Shown here: positions 36,098 through 43,090 of the stretch, one piece after another
Layout of the letters: the number at the start of each line of letters is the position of its first letter
Numbering within the stretch: position 1 is the first letter of the stretch
Source: UBA10649 sp964391765
GTDB lineage: Bacteria > Actinomycetota > Actinomycetes > S36-B12
DNA length: 64,000 bases
Reading direction: 5' to 3'
Assembly (NCBI GenBank): GCA_964391765.1
Contig: CAYMNG010000001.1
Location: 1-64,000, forward strand
Position numbers and translations under genes: made by a program
The notes under the pieces: model-generated
Database searches by the model: none
Seen by the model: only the letters and a program-made list of their open reading frames with translations
Told to the model about the DNA's origin: nothing

Positions 36098-36832
36098 TTA
36101 GTCGAACAGGTTGCCTTCGGTGGTGCCGGCGTTCGTCTGGATCTGCGTCCCCTCGCCCAACAGGCCGAGGTACAACGAACCGAACTGGCTGGCGTAGATA
36201 ACCTTCTCGGCATCGGCCTGGCTCAGCGCGAGCGTGAGGAGGGCCGACGGCGCCTGCGCACCGGCCGACCCGTCCGGGTTGGTCGTCGCGGTCGCCGAGG
36301 TCGAGTCCCCGACAGCGATCACCATCACCTTGGGCAGGAGGACGCGAACGACCGAGCCGGCGGTGTTCTTGCCCTGCTCGGTGTAGGTGTTGAAGATGAC
36401 GACCTCGGATCCGGGTCGGACGAAGTTCCCGACCCGCTGCGGATCGCCGAGGGAGATCGAGATGGCCACCATCCCGTCGGGCACCGGCACCGCCTCGACC
36501 TTCGGCAGCTCCGCGACGAAGTTGCTGGTCAGCAGGATCTGGCCCGGGCTCACCGTGTTCAGGGCCAGCAGGCCGGTGTTCTCGGCCGTGACCGCGGTGA
36601 TCGATCCGGTCGGGGCCATGGTCGAGGGGACCTGGGTCGACTCGACCAGACCCCCGGCCACGGCGTCGCCCAGCGGCATCCCCGCCGGGATCGTGCCCGT
36701 GGTGACCAGCACCGACACCGGCTGCTGCTCGTCCAGGACTCGCTGCTCGGCACCACGCGTGTAGAAGAACACGATGCCCGCGGCGACGACCGCGAGCGCG
36801 ACGGCCAAGACGATTGGCAGCACCTTCTTCAT
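36098..36832 (-). CDS. cpaB: CpaB/RcpC-type pilus assembly protein
   Basis: The 244-aa protein has an N-terminal signal anchor (VLPIVLAVALAVVAAGIVFF), an SAF domain (PVSVLVTTGTIPAGMPLGDA) and an RcpC-like beta domain (RVGNFVRPGSEVVIFNTYTE). In Gram-positive Tad systems CpaB is thought to help pilus biogenesis at the outer face of the membrane. It lies 204 bp after the pilin gene, behind a strong terminator-like hairpin, and 25 bp before cpaE. Confidence 0.88.
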   Translation of the reverse strand: MKKVLPIVLAVALAVVAAGIVFFYTRGAEQRVLDEQQPVSVLVTTGTIPAGMPLGDAVAGGLVESTQVPSTMAPTGSITAVTAENTGLLALNTVSPGQILLTSNFVAELPKVEAVPVPDGMVAISISLGDPQRVGNFVRPGSEVVIFNTYTEQGKNTAGSVVRVLLPKVMVIAVGDSTSATATTNPDGSAGAQAPSALLTLALSQADAEKVIYASQFGSLYLGLLGEGTQIQTNAGTTEGNLFD

Positions 36833-36971
36833 GGATCCACCCTATCCGCGTTCATTGCCCCGATTCCCCCTTACTCCTGTGCCGCCCGCCGCGTGGTCGC
36901 GACCGCACCTCGTCGCACAGGCTAGACCCCGGCGCCCGCTGGTGTGCGGTACTACGACCCGGACACAGACG

Positions 36972-37010
36972 CAGATTGGGGGCCGGCGCCGGGCGCCGGC
37001 CCCCAATCTG
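36972..37010 (-). terminator. Strong hairpin after the Flp pilin gene
   Basis: Arms of 19 bp (36972-36990 and 36992-37010) are perfectly complementary around one central base and include cagattgggggccggc. On the minus strand it follows the pilin stop by 26 nt and precedes cpaB. It would stop or attenuate most pilin transcripts so that pilin mRNA exceeds that of the assembly genes. A long T-run is absent. Confidence 0.75.
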
Positions 37011-37035
37011 TCGATGCCTGCGAACGCAGTACCGA

Positions 37036-37236
37036 CTAGGAGACGCTCTGCGCGACTCGGTTGAAGATGCCGCTGAGGTTACGGCCGAGCAGGGCGACCG
37101 CGACGATGATGATCACCGCGATCAGTGCGACGATCAGGCCGTACTCGACTGCGGTGGCGCCGCGGTCGCGGGACTCCATGATCTCCTGCTTCTTCTGCAG
37201 CATCAGGACGTGTGCCTTCATGGCGAGGGTCTTCAT
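37036..37236 (-). CDS. flp: Flp/Fap-type pilin
   Basis: The 66-aa protein has a charged leader (MKTLAMKAHVLMLQKKQEIM), the processing site ESRDRG/ATAVEYGLIVAL and a single hydrophobic segment (VALIAVIIIVAVALLG), then a short tail. This is the classic Flp prepilin layout, with cleavage after the Gly. The ATG at 37236 has GGGAG about 11 nt upstream; an in-frame ATG at 37221 is possible. It is the first gene of the Tad operon. Confidence 0.92.
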   Translation of the reverse strand: MKTLAMKAHVLMLQKKQEIMESRDRGATAVEYGLIVALIAVIIIVAVALLGRNLSGIFNRVAQSVS

Positions 37237-37258
37237 CTGGTTCTCACTCCCTGGATCG

Positions 37259-37300
37259 AGGTGGCCCCGTCGGTCACCTGCTTGGTTTGCCGTGCTCGTG
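37259..37300 (-). promoter_or_regulatory. Structured 5' leader of the pilin gene
   Basis: On the minus strand the leader contains cacgagcacggcaaacc (37284-37300), similar to the start of c-di-GMP-I riboswitches, followed by a hairpin with arms around 37259-37279. The downstream part of the riboswitch consensus is not clear. The region between the pilin and the GGDEF gene (37237-37421) holds no gene. Confidence 0.25.
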
Positions 37301-37421
37301 GATCGCAATCTTGGGATTCACGTCCGTTCCGTCTGCCTCGTACCTTTCCCCCGTCAGTTCACGAATGCCTCTCATCGCTCTCCCGGACGGTGCTCATCCG
37401 CGCCGTCGATCCGCGGGCGCG

Positions 37422-38297
37422 TCAGGCGTCGGTGGTCACCTCCGCCTCGCCGTCGACGACGATCTGCCCGCGGCCACCGGCCTTGGCGGAGTACAGCGCC
37501 CGCCCGGCGCGGGAGATGACGTCCTCGAGCTCTTGGTCCGGCGCCCACAGTGCCGCCCCGATCGAGACCGACGCCGGGATAGGCCCGACGGTCGTGCGGA
37601 TCGGATTGCTGTTCACCGACGCGATCACGCGCTGCAGGGCCGGCCGGGCCGCCTGCGGCTCGGCGAGGACCGCGAGGAGGAACTCGTCGCCGTCCCATCG
37701 GGCCACGGTGTCGTGGGCCGGCAGCGCGTGCCGGAGCCGGCCGGCCACCGCCTGCAAGAACTCGTCGCCGACGTCGCTGCCGTACTGCTCGTTGACCCCC
37801 TTGAACAGGTCGCAGTCGACGAACGCGATGAGGCGGTCGCCGGCCGAGTTCCGCGGCCCCAGCGCGCGGATCGCCCCGCGGCGGTTGAGCAGTCCGGTCA
37901 TCGAGTCGGTGTCCGCCTGGGTGTGCAACTGGAACTGCACGGACTTGCGGCGCTCGATCGGCGCGGCCTGGATCGACGCCGGTGTCGCACGCAGCCGACT
38001 GGCGACCACGGCGACCGCGGCGAAGACGACCAGCGCGATCAGCGGGACGACGCTGTCCGTCGTCGGTTCGTCCGTCGGCAGGAAGGTGAGCACCAGGCCG
38101 GCGACGAACGACACGACCGCCACGAGGGCGGTGAACGGGATTCCGGCGAAGACGGCCGACAGCACCGGGACCACGACCATGAGCGCCACGTAGGTGGCGT
38201 GCTGGCCGGTCGCGATCCCCAGCGCGAACAGCACGACGAGGACGACGAGCGGGATGACGACCCCCCGGGTCACTTCGGACCTTCGGCTGCTGTTCAC
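37422..38297 (-). CDS. Membrane diguanylate-cyclase-like GGDEF protein
   Basis: The 291-aa protein has about four membrane spans (VVIPLVVLVVLFALGIAT, LVAVVSFVAGLVLTFL) and a C-terminal GGDEF domain. The domain starts DSMTGLLNRRGAI, binds metal through FVDCDLFKGVNEQ, and has the signature RWDGDEFLLAV, where the first Gly is Asp (DGDEF). It may still make c-di-GMP, but activity is not certain. It sits beside the Tad pilus operon, so it may control it, although it is transcribed 185 bp upstream as a separate unit. Confidence 0.85.
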   Translation of the reverse strand: MNSSRRSEVTRGVVIPLVVLVVLFALGIATGQHATYVALMVVVPVLSAVFAGIPFTALVAVVSFVAGLVLTFLPTDEPTTDSVVPLIALVVFAAVAVVASRLRATPASIQAAPIERRKSVQFQLHTQADTDSMTGLLNRRGAIRALGPRNSAGDRLIAFVDCDLFKGVNEQYGSDVGDEFLQAVAGRLRHALPAHDTVARWDGDEFLLAVLAEPQAARPALQRVIASVNSNPIRTTVGPIPASVSIGAALWAPDQELEDVISRAGRALYSAKAGGRGQIVVDGEAEVTTDA

Positions 38298-38413
38298 GGC
38301 TCTCCCCTGTCCTGGCGACGATCGCGCGGCAGTCTACGCCGGGAGAGTGCCGATTCGTGGGTCACTTCGGCAGCGACCCGCCGACGGCCCCGCGGCGCGG
38401 CCCGGGCCGGCAA

Positions 38414-38433
38414 CTAGGGACTTTGGTCCTGCC
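38414..38433 (+). promoter_or_regulatory. DosR/DevR-like box upstream of a universal stress gene
   Basis: The core gggactttggtcct (38417-38430) matches the DosR consensus TTSGGGACTWWAGTCCCSAA at 14 of 20 positions, including all of the left half-site GGGACT. It lies 56 bp before the USP start codon. Confidence 0.5.
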
Positions 38434-38488
38434 GACCCGGACCCGACTGCCGTGGCTCGCCCCGGTGCACGCGGGGCATCCTTGGGTG

Positions 38489-39394
38489 ATGACCGATCAG
38501 ACCCCGTTCGCCGGCCGCGTCGTCGTCGGCTTCGACGGCTCGCCGACCTCTCGTCAGGCCACCGACTGGGCCGCGGCCGAAGCCCGCGCGCGCGGACGCG
38601 GACTCGGCCTCGTCCACGCCCTGCTGCCGCCGGTCACGACCGGCGGGCTCGGGGTCGGTCTTCCGCCGAGTCTGGACGTGATCGACACGCTGGAGCGGAC
38701 CGCGAGCGAGGAACTGGACCGGACCGCCGCGTCGCTGTCCGGACTCGACGTCACCACGACGGTCGCGATCGGGTCGCCCAGCGCGGTCCTGCTGGCGGCC
38801 TCGGAGACCGCCGATCTCGTCGTGGTCGGTTCGCGCGGGCGCGGCGGGTTCACCGGGCTGCTGCTCGGCTCGGTCGGCGCGCAGGTCGCCGCGCACGCCA
38901 GCTGCCCCGTCGTGGTGTTCCGCGCCGCGCCGGCGCAGACGGCGAACCGGGTCGTCGTCGGCGTCGACGGATCGGTCGCCGGGGCCGCCGCGCTGGAGTT
39001 CGCCTTCGACGCCGCGAGCCGCCGCGGCAGTTCGATCCTGGCCGTGCACGCATGGGACGTCCCGTCCTACGACCTGATCGTCATGCCGGACGGTCCGGTG
39101 CCACTGCCCCTCGCCGACGTCGCCGACGACGAGGTCCGGCTCGCGGCGGAGGCACTGGCCGGATTCCGCGAGGCGTACCCCGATGTCGAGGTCGAGGAGC
39201 GGCTCACCCGCTCGCCCGCGGTCCGCGCGCTCGTCGACGCGTCCGCCGACGCGGCGCTGCTCGTCGTCGGCACGCGCGGGCGCTCACCGGCGTTGGGCGC
39301 GCTGCTCGGTTCGGTCAGCAACGGCGTCCTCCACCGCGCCCGCGTCCCCGTCGCCGTCGTGGGTCCGGCCGCGCACGAGGCGAGCGCCGCATGA
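38489..39394 (+). CDS. Universal stress protein, two UspA domains
   Basis: The 301-aa protein has two tandem Usp domains. Each starts with a VVVGxDGS loop (RVVVGFDGSPTSRQA; RVVVGVDGSVAGAAAL) and ends with the ATP-binding G-2xG-9xG motif (VVGSRGRGGFTGLLLGSVG; VVGTRGRSPALGALLGSVS). Two-domain USPs are common in actinobacterial dormancy regulons. A DosR-like box lies 56 bp upstream. The stop overlaps the CBS gene start (ATGA). Confidence 0.92.
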   Translation: MTDQTPFAGRVVVGFDGSPTSRQATDWAAAEARARGRGLGLVHALLPPVTTGGLGVGLPPSLDVIDTLERTASEELDRTAASLSGLDVTTTVAIGSPSAVLLAASETADLVVVGSRGRGGFTGLLLGSVGAQVAAHASCPVVVFRAAPAQTANRVVVGVDGSVAGAAALEFAFDAASRRGSSILAVHAWDVPSYDLIVMPDGPVPLPLADVADDEVRLAAEALAGFREAYPDVEVEERLTRSPAVRALVDASADAALLVVGTRGRSPALGALLGSVSNGVLHRARVPVAVVGPAAHEASAA

Positions 39395-39801
39395 GCGCCG
39401 CGTTCGAGTCCGGTCGTGGTGTCCTCATCGGCGAACTGATGTCCCGGCCGGTCCTGACCGTCGAGGTCGACGAGTCGTTGTGGGACGCCTGGCAACTGCT
39501 GTTCGTCTCCGGGCTGCGGCACCTCGTTGTCCTCGACACCGAGGGCTCGACGGTGGGCGTCATCAGCGACCGCAACATCTTGTCCGAGGTCCCGGCGACC
39601 GCGGACCACCTGGGGTCGCGGTTCGTGCGGGACGTGCTGCCGATGGTCCCCCTCGTCGCGGTCACCCCGACCGACGACCCGATGACCGCCGCCCGCGCGA
39701 TGGCGGCCAGGGCGATCGAGGCGGTTCCGGTGCTCGACGCCGGCGGGCACCTGGTCGGGATCGTCACGGAGTCCGACATCGTCCGGTGGCTGGGGTCCTG
39801 A
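39391..39801 (+). CDS. CBS-domain pair protein
   Basis: The 136-aa protein is made of two CBS motifs: LMSRPVLTVEVDESLWDA with TVGVISDRNIL, and VTPTDDPMTAARAMAAR with VGIVTESDIVRWL. CBS pairs bind adenosine nucleotides and sense energy state. Coupling to a universal stress gene (ATGA overlap) and a DosR-like box suggest a shared hypoxia or dormancy response, similar to CBS proteins of mycobacterial dormancy regulons. It is cytoplasmic. Confidence 0.88.
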   Translation: MSAAFESGRGVLIGELMSRPVLTVEVDESLWDAWQLLFVSGLRHLVVLDTEGSTVGVISDRNILSEVPATADHLGSRFVRDVLPMVPLVAVTPTDDPMTAARAMAARAIEAVPVLDAGGHLVGIVTESDIVRWLGS

Positions 39802-39860
39802 CGACCTCGCCGCACCGTGTCGACCGACGCGTGCCGACTGACGCGGGTCAACCGACCTCG

Positions 39861-39866
39861 TAGGGT
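39861..39866 (+). promoter_or_regulatory. Putative -10 (TAGGGT) of leaderless orn
   Basis: TAGGGT ends 7 nt before the ATG at 39874. Confidence 0.5.
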
Positions 39867-39873
39867 GCGGGCC

Positions 39874-40527
39874 ATGGCAGTGAGCGCGGACCGGCTCGTG
39901 TGGATCGACTGCGAGATGACCGGACTGGACCCCCGACGTGACGAGATCGTCGAGATCGCCTGCATCGTCACCGAGGCGGACCTCACCGAGGTGGACGCCG
40001 GGATCACGGTCGTGGTCAAGCCCGACGACGCGCCGCTGGCCGCGATGGACGACGTCGTGGTGCGGATGCACACCGAGTCGGGTCTGCTGGCGCAGATCCC
40101 GGACGGCATCACCGTCGCCGAGGCGCAGGAGCGCGTGCTCGCGTACGTCCTCGGCCACGTGCCGGACGCCCGCAAGGCCCCGCTCGCGGGGTCCAGCGTG
40201 TACGTCGACCGGGGGTTCCTCGCTCGCTACATGCCCGACCTCGACGCCCACCTGCACTACCGCGTGATCGACGTCTCGACGGTCAAGGAACTCGCCCGAC
40301 GGTGGTACCCCCGGGTCTACTTCGCCACCCCGCAGAAGACGGGCAACCACCGGGCCTTGGCGGACATCCGCGAGTCGATCGCGGAGCTGCGGTACTACCG
40401 CGACGCGATGCTCGTCCCGCACCCCGGACCGGACTCCGCGACCGTGCAGGCCCTCGCGAAGGCCCACGTCGTCGACCACGACGCCGCCGTCGTCCCCGGG
40501 TCCGGGGAAGCGGCCGGTCCGGGATAG
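39874..40527 (+). CDS. orn: Oligoribonuclease
   Basis: The 217-aa DEDDh 3'-5' exoribonuclease degrades 2-5 nt RNAs, including pGpG from c-di-GMP turnover. The motifs are complete: LVWIDCEMTGLDPRRDEIVE (Exo I), SVYVDRGFLARYMP (Exo II), and GNHRALADIRESIAELRYYR with the His-Asp of Exo III. The C-terminal 25 residues are an actinobacterial extension. Start at the ATG 39874 by the leaderless spacing. The gene is followed by tRNA-His. Confidence 0.95.
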   Translation: MAVSADRLVWIDCEMTGLDPRRDEIVEIACIVTEADLTEVDAGITVVVKPDDAPLAAMDDVVVRMHTESGLLAQIPDGITVAEAQERVLAYVLGHVPDARKAPLAGSSVYVDRGFLARYMPDLDAHLHYRVIDVSTVKELARRWYPRVYFATPQKTGNHRALADIRESIAELRYYRDAMLVPHPGPDSATVQALAKAHVVDHDAAVVPGSGEAAGPG

Positions 40528-40553
40528 ACTCACGCGTCCGCTCCGTGCGGCAT

Positions 40554-40630
40554 GGTGGGTGTAGCTCAGTTGGTAGAGCACCTGGTTGTGGTCCAGGTGG
40601 TCGCGGGTTCAAGTCCCGTCACTCACCCCA
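40554..40630 (+). tRNA. tRNA-His (GTG anticodon)
   Basis: The cloverleaf is complete: acceptor GTGGGTG with cactcac, D arm gctc/gagc, anticodon stem cctgg/ccagg with loop ttGTGgt, and T arm gcggg/cccgt with ttcaagt. A 5' G-1 at 40554 pairs with C73, as in all bacterial tRNA-His, and CCA is encoded at 40628-40630. It lies 26 bp after orn and 93 bp before a toxin-antitoxin pair. Confidence 0.97.
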
Positions 40631-40640
40631 CCCCCGTTTC

Positions 40641-40655
40641 TCCCGCTTTGCGGGA
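40641..40655 (+). terminator. Small hairpin after tRNA-His
   Basis: Arms tcccgc and gcggga enclose ttt. There is no T-run after it, so it is a weak terminator candidate. Confidence 0.3.
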
Positions 40656-40723
40656 CGGGCGGGCAGTTGGGGGCCAGATCCGGCATCCAGGTGCCCGGGG
40701 GTCCCACTCACGGCCGGGGTCCG

Positions 40724-40987
40724 TCACGAATAGGCGTCACGCCGATGACGGATGCTGACCACTCGGACTGCGACACGGTCCTCGTGAATCGTGTAGATGA
40801 CACGGAACTCCCCTCGCCGGGCGGCGTAGAAGCCAGCCAACGCGTCGCGGAGCGACTTGCCCACACGATGCGGGTTCTCGGCCAGCGGCCCGAAGACGAA
40901 CTCGACACAGGCCGCCGCCACCGCTTCGGGCAGGTCAGCGTCCAAGGCTCGCCGCGCTCGCGGCGACAGGTAGATCGCGTAGGTCAC
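40724..40987 (-). CDS. RelE/ParE-type toxin
   Basis: The 87-aa protein has the RelE fold signature AIYLSPRARRALDADLPE, LRDALAGFYAARRGEFRVIY and VRVVSIRHRRDAYS. RelE toxins cleave mRNA at the ribosome A site. The basic residues in the core and the C-terminal HRRDAYS are typical of active RelE homologues. GTG at 40987 overlaps the antitoxin stop (GTGA), the normal order being antitoxin first. It lies beside tRNA-His. Confidence 0.88.
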   Translation of the reverse strand: MTYAIYLSPRARRALDADLPEAVAAACVEFVFGPLAENPHRVGKSLRDALAGFYAARRGEFRVIYTIHEDRVAVRVVSIRHRRDAYS

Positions 40988-41265
40988 GAAGGCAAGCGGC
41001 CTGCCGCGCGAAACTCGGCCCTGACGACATCCCCGGGGATCCACTGCTCATCTGTCAGGGATGCGGCCTCGCGGAGGTCGGCCATCGTCGCGGCATCACC
41101 CAAGATGTCGAGGGTCTCCATCAGGGAGTCGTAGTCGTCGGCGCTCATCAGGACCGCTGCGCGACGACCGTTCTTGGTCACCTCGACCCGCTGGTGGGTG
41201 CGCTCTGCTTCCTCGACCAACTTCGAGAGGTTGGCGCGCACGTCGGCGATCGGCAGGGTCGTCAT
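40984..41265 (-). CDS. Phd/YefM-type antitoxin
   Basis: The 93-aa protein begins TLPIADVRANLSKLVEEAER and has VEVTKNGRRAAVLMSADDYD, the DNA-binding fold of Phd/YefM antitoxins. The C-terminal half would wrap and inhibit the toxin. The ATG at 41265 lies 7 nt after TAGAAT, so it is probably leaderless; an upstream in-frame start at 41289 would overlap that promoter. The pair is autoregulated in related systems. Confidence 0.88.
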   Translation of the reverse strand: MTTLPIADVRANLSKLVEEAERTHQRVEVTKNGRRAAVLMSADDYDSLMETLDILGDAATMADLREAASLTDEQWIPGDVVRAEFRAAGRLPS

Positions 41266-41272
41266 GTACACG

Positions 41273-41278
41273 ATTCTA
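41273..41278 (-). promoter_or_regulatory. Putative -10 (TAGAAT) of the toxin-antitoxin operon
   Basis: TAGAAT is one base from TATAAT and ends 7 nt before the antitoxin ATG. Confidence 0.55.
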
Positions 41279-41372
41279 GCGCGAATCATGCCCGGCCAGA
41301 CGTTGACGAGCCGGGCCTACGGACGAGTCCCGGCGGTCGTCACGTGGCCACCGACCTCGTCGCCCGCGCCCA

Positions 41373-41579
41373 GTTCGCGGACCCTTCGATGCGTTCGGCG
41401 CGCTGCGGCGAAGGCGCTCGCAGGTCGAGTACCCGCGCTACCGCGGCGACATCGCGACCGAAGCGGAGGCCACCGAGGCGCTCGCACAGGACCCCGCGAT
41501 CCATGATGTTGCGAGCGAGTTTCTGCCCACCCTGACCCTGTGCCAGACCCCGGCGAACCACCCCCGTCCGAATCGCTGA
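41373..41579 (+). pseudogene. Decayed HEPN-like gene remnant
   Basis: A plus-strand frame without a start reads FDAFGALRRRRSQVEYPRYR, then GDIATEAEATEALAQDPAIHD and FLPTLTLCQTP before a TGA at 41577. The Arg-rich helix followed by EYP and an acidic helix resembles the C-terminal half of small HEPN-domain proteins, which are often toxins or nuclease partners. The expected N-terminal half is missing or in other frames in 41282-41372. The rest of the 365-bp stretch between the antitoxin and ArsR holds no intact gene. Confidence 0.4.
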
Positions 41580-41647
41580 CCGGCGACCGCCGCGCAGGTG
41601 CCGGACCGAGCCTGGCGGCGTGGTTGACCTCCCACCGTGGTCGCCCT

Positions 41648-41673
41648 AATCTACAACCTCATGGTTGTAGATT
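41648..41673 (+). promoter_or_regulatory. Perfect 11-4-11 palindrome over the arsR-like start codon
   Basis: The arms aatctacaacc and ggttgtagatt flank tcat. The palindrome covers the putative -10 TAATCT (41647-41652), the transcription start and the ATG at 41661. It is a strong candidate for the autoregulatory operator of the downstream ArsR-family repressor. Confidence 0.75.
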
Positions 41674-41996
41674 CGACGTTCAGCGACGACGAGGTGGACC
41701 GGATCTTCCGGGCACTCGCCGACGGGACCCGTCGGGACATCCTGCGGCGCACGATCGGGGCCGAGTGGTCGGTCACCGAACTCGCGGCGCAGTACGACAT
41801 GTCGTTCGCTGCGGTGCAGAAGCACGTCGCGGTGCTCGAGTCCGCGCACCTGGTGACCAAACGGACCAACGGCCGCGAGCGGCTCGTGCGGACGAAACCA
41901 GCCACCATCACGCGCGCGCAGCGTCTGCTCGACGCGTACCAGGACCTGTGGCGCGACCGCGTCGACCGCATCGACGCACTGCTGACCGAGGACTGA
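41661..41996 (+). CDS. ArsR-family transcriptional regulator
   Basis: The 111-aa winged-helix protein has DRIFRALADGTRRDILRRT, SVTELAAQYDMSFAAVQKHV as recognition helix, and HLVTKRTNGRERLVRTKP as the wing. No metal-binding Cys cluster is visible, so this is the non-metal subtype usually paired with an SRPBCC gene. The ATG at 41661 sits 8 nt after TAATCT and inside a perfect palindrome, which indicates leaderless expression and direct autorepression. The SRPBCC partner follows 61 bp downstream. Confidence 0.92.
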   Translation: MVVDSTFSDDEVDRIFRALADGTRRDILRRTIGAEWSVTELAAQYDMSFAAVQKHVAVLESAHLVTKRTNGRERLVRTKPATITRAQRLLDAYQDLWRDRVDRIDALLTED

Positions 41997-42057
41997 GAAC
42001 CGGACCCGACAACCGGCGCTCGATCCTGACACCCGTCCCCACCCCGCGGAGGAACCC

Positions 42058-43041
42058 ATGCCCGTCACCGAGATCACCAGCGATCCCGCCGCCTTGACGA
42101 TGACGATCCGGGCCGAGTTCGACGCCCCGCTCGAACGCGTATGGGCCACGTTCACGAACCCGCGCCAACTCGAACGGTTCTGGGGCCCGCCGGGGTGGCC
42201 CGCCACGTTCACCGCGTTCGACCTCGCGCCCGGGGGGATCGCCCACTACTTCATGACGTCGCCGACCGGGGAGAGGCACCACGGTAGGTGGGAGTTCCTC
42301 CGGATCGACGGTCCGAACGGTTTCGAGGTGCTCGACGGCTTCACCGACGCCACCGGCAACCTGCTGGCCGGGATGCCGGTCATGCGGATGGTGTTCGCGT
42401 TCGCGTCGAGCGCCGAGGTGACGCGGTTCGTCGGCGTCACGCACTTCGACTCGCTCGAGGCGCTCGAGCAGACGATCGCGATGGGGGCCGTCGAGGGCAC
42501 GCGGATGGCGATGGCCCAACTCGACGCCGTGTTGCAGGACTTGCGCGAGTACGCACTCGGCAAGGGCACCCGCGTGGAGGTGCTGGACGACGAACACGTG
42601 CGCATCACCCGCCTGGTCCGTGGCCCACGTGCCCTCGTGTGGCGGGCGCACACCGAGCCGGACCTCATCCGGCAGTGGATGCTCGGGCCGGACGGCTGGC
42701 GGATGAGCGTGTGCGACGTCGACCTCACGGTGGGCGGGAAGTACCGATTCGCGTGGGAGCCGATCGGCGACCACCCCGGGCAGGCCTTCGGCTTCGAGGG
42801 CGAACACCTCGTCCTCGACCCGCCGCGGCGCGGCGTATCGACCGAGCGGATGACCGGCACCGATCTGCCGGGCACCGTCAACGATCTGCACCTGTACGAG
42901 GAGGACGGCGCGACGTTGATCACCGTCCTGATCACCTTCCCGGACGCCACGACCCGCGACCTGGTCCTCGCCACCGGCATGGTCGACGGGATGGAGGCCA
43001 GCTACGCCCGGCTCGAGCGCGAGATCCTCGTGCGCGGGTGA
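42058..43041 (+). CDS. SRPBCC (AHSA1-like) protein with two tandem domains
   Basis: The 327-aa protein contains two START-like AHSA1 domains. The first has TIRAEFDAPLERVWATFTNP and RFWGPPGWPATFTAFDLAPG; the second has RLVRGPRALVWRAHTEPDLI and WMLGPDGWRMSVCDVDLTVG. Single-domain members are usual, so this is a duplication or fusion. The family binds hydrophobic ligands in a cavity, and ArsR-SRPBCC pairs are common in actinobacteria with unknown ligands. The gene probably shares the ArsR operator. Confidence 0.9.
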   Translation: MPVTEITSDPAALTMTIRAEFDAPLERVWATFTNPRQLERFWGPPGWPATFTAFDLAPGGIAHYFMTSPTGERHHGRWEFLRIDGPNGFEVLDGFTDATGNLLAGMPVMRMVFAFASSAEVTRFVGVTHFDSLEALEQTIAMGAVEGTRMAMAQLDAVLQDLREYALGKGTRVEVLDDEHVRITRLVRGPRALVWRAHTEPDLIRQWMLGPDGWRMSVCDVDLTVGGKYRFAWEPIGDHPGQAFGFEGEHLVLDPPRRGVSTERMTGTDLPGTVNDLHLYEEDGATLITVLITFPDATTRDLVLATGMVDGMEASYARLEREILVRG

Positions 43042-43090
43042 CCTTTGCCGATCGTCGGGCGACGACGCCCGCGCCGAGCGGCAGTCCTGC

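Noticed and set aside
40641..40655. Attachment-site repeat of the tRNA-His 3' end
   Set aside because: I looked for a second copy of the tRNA 3' end near the toxin-antitoxin genes and did not see one. Only a small hairpin is present.
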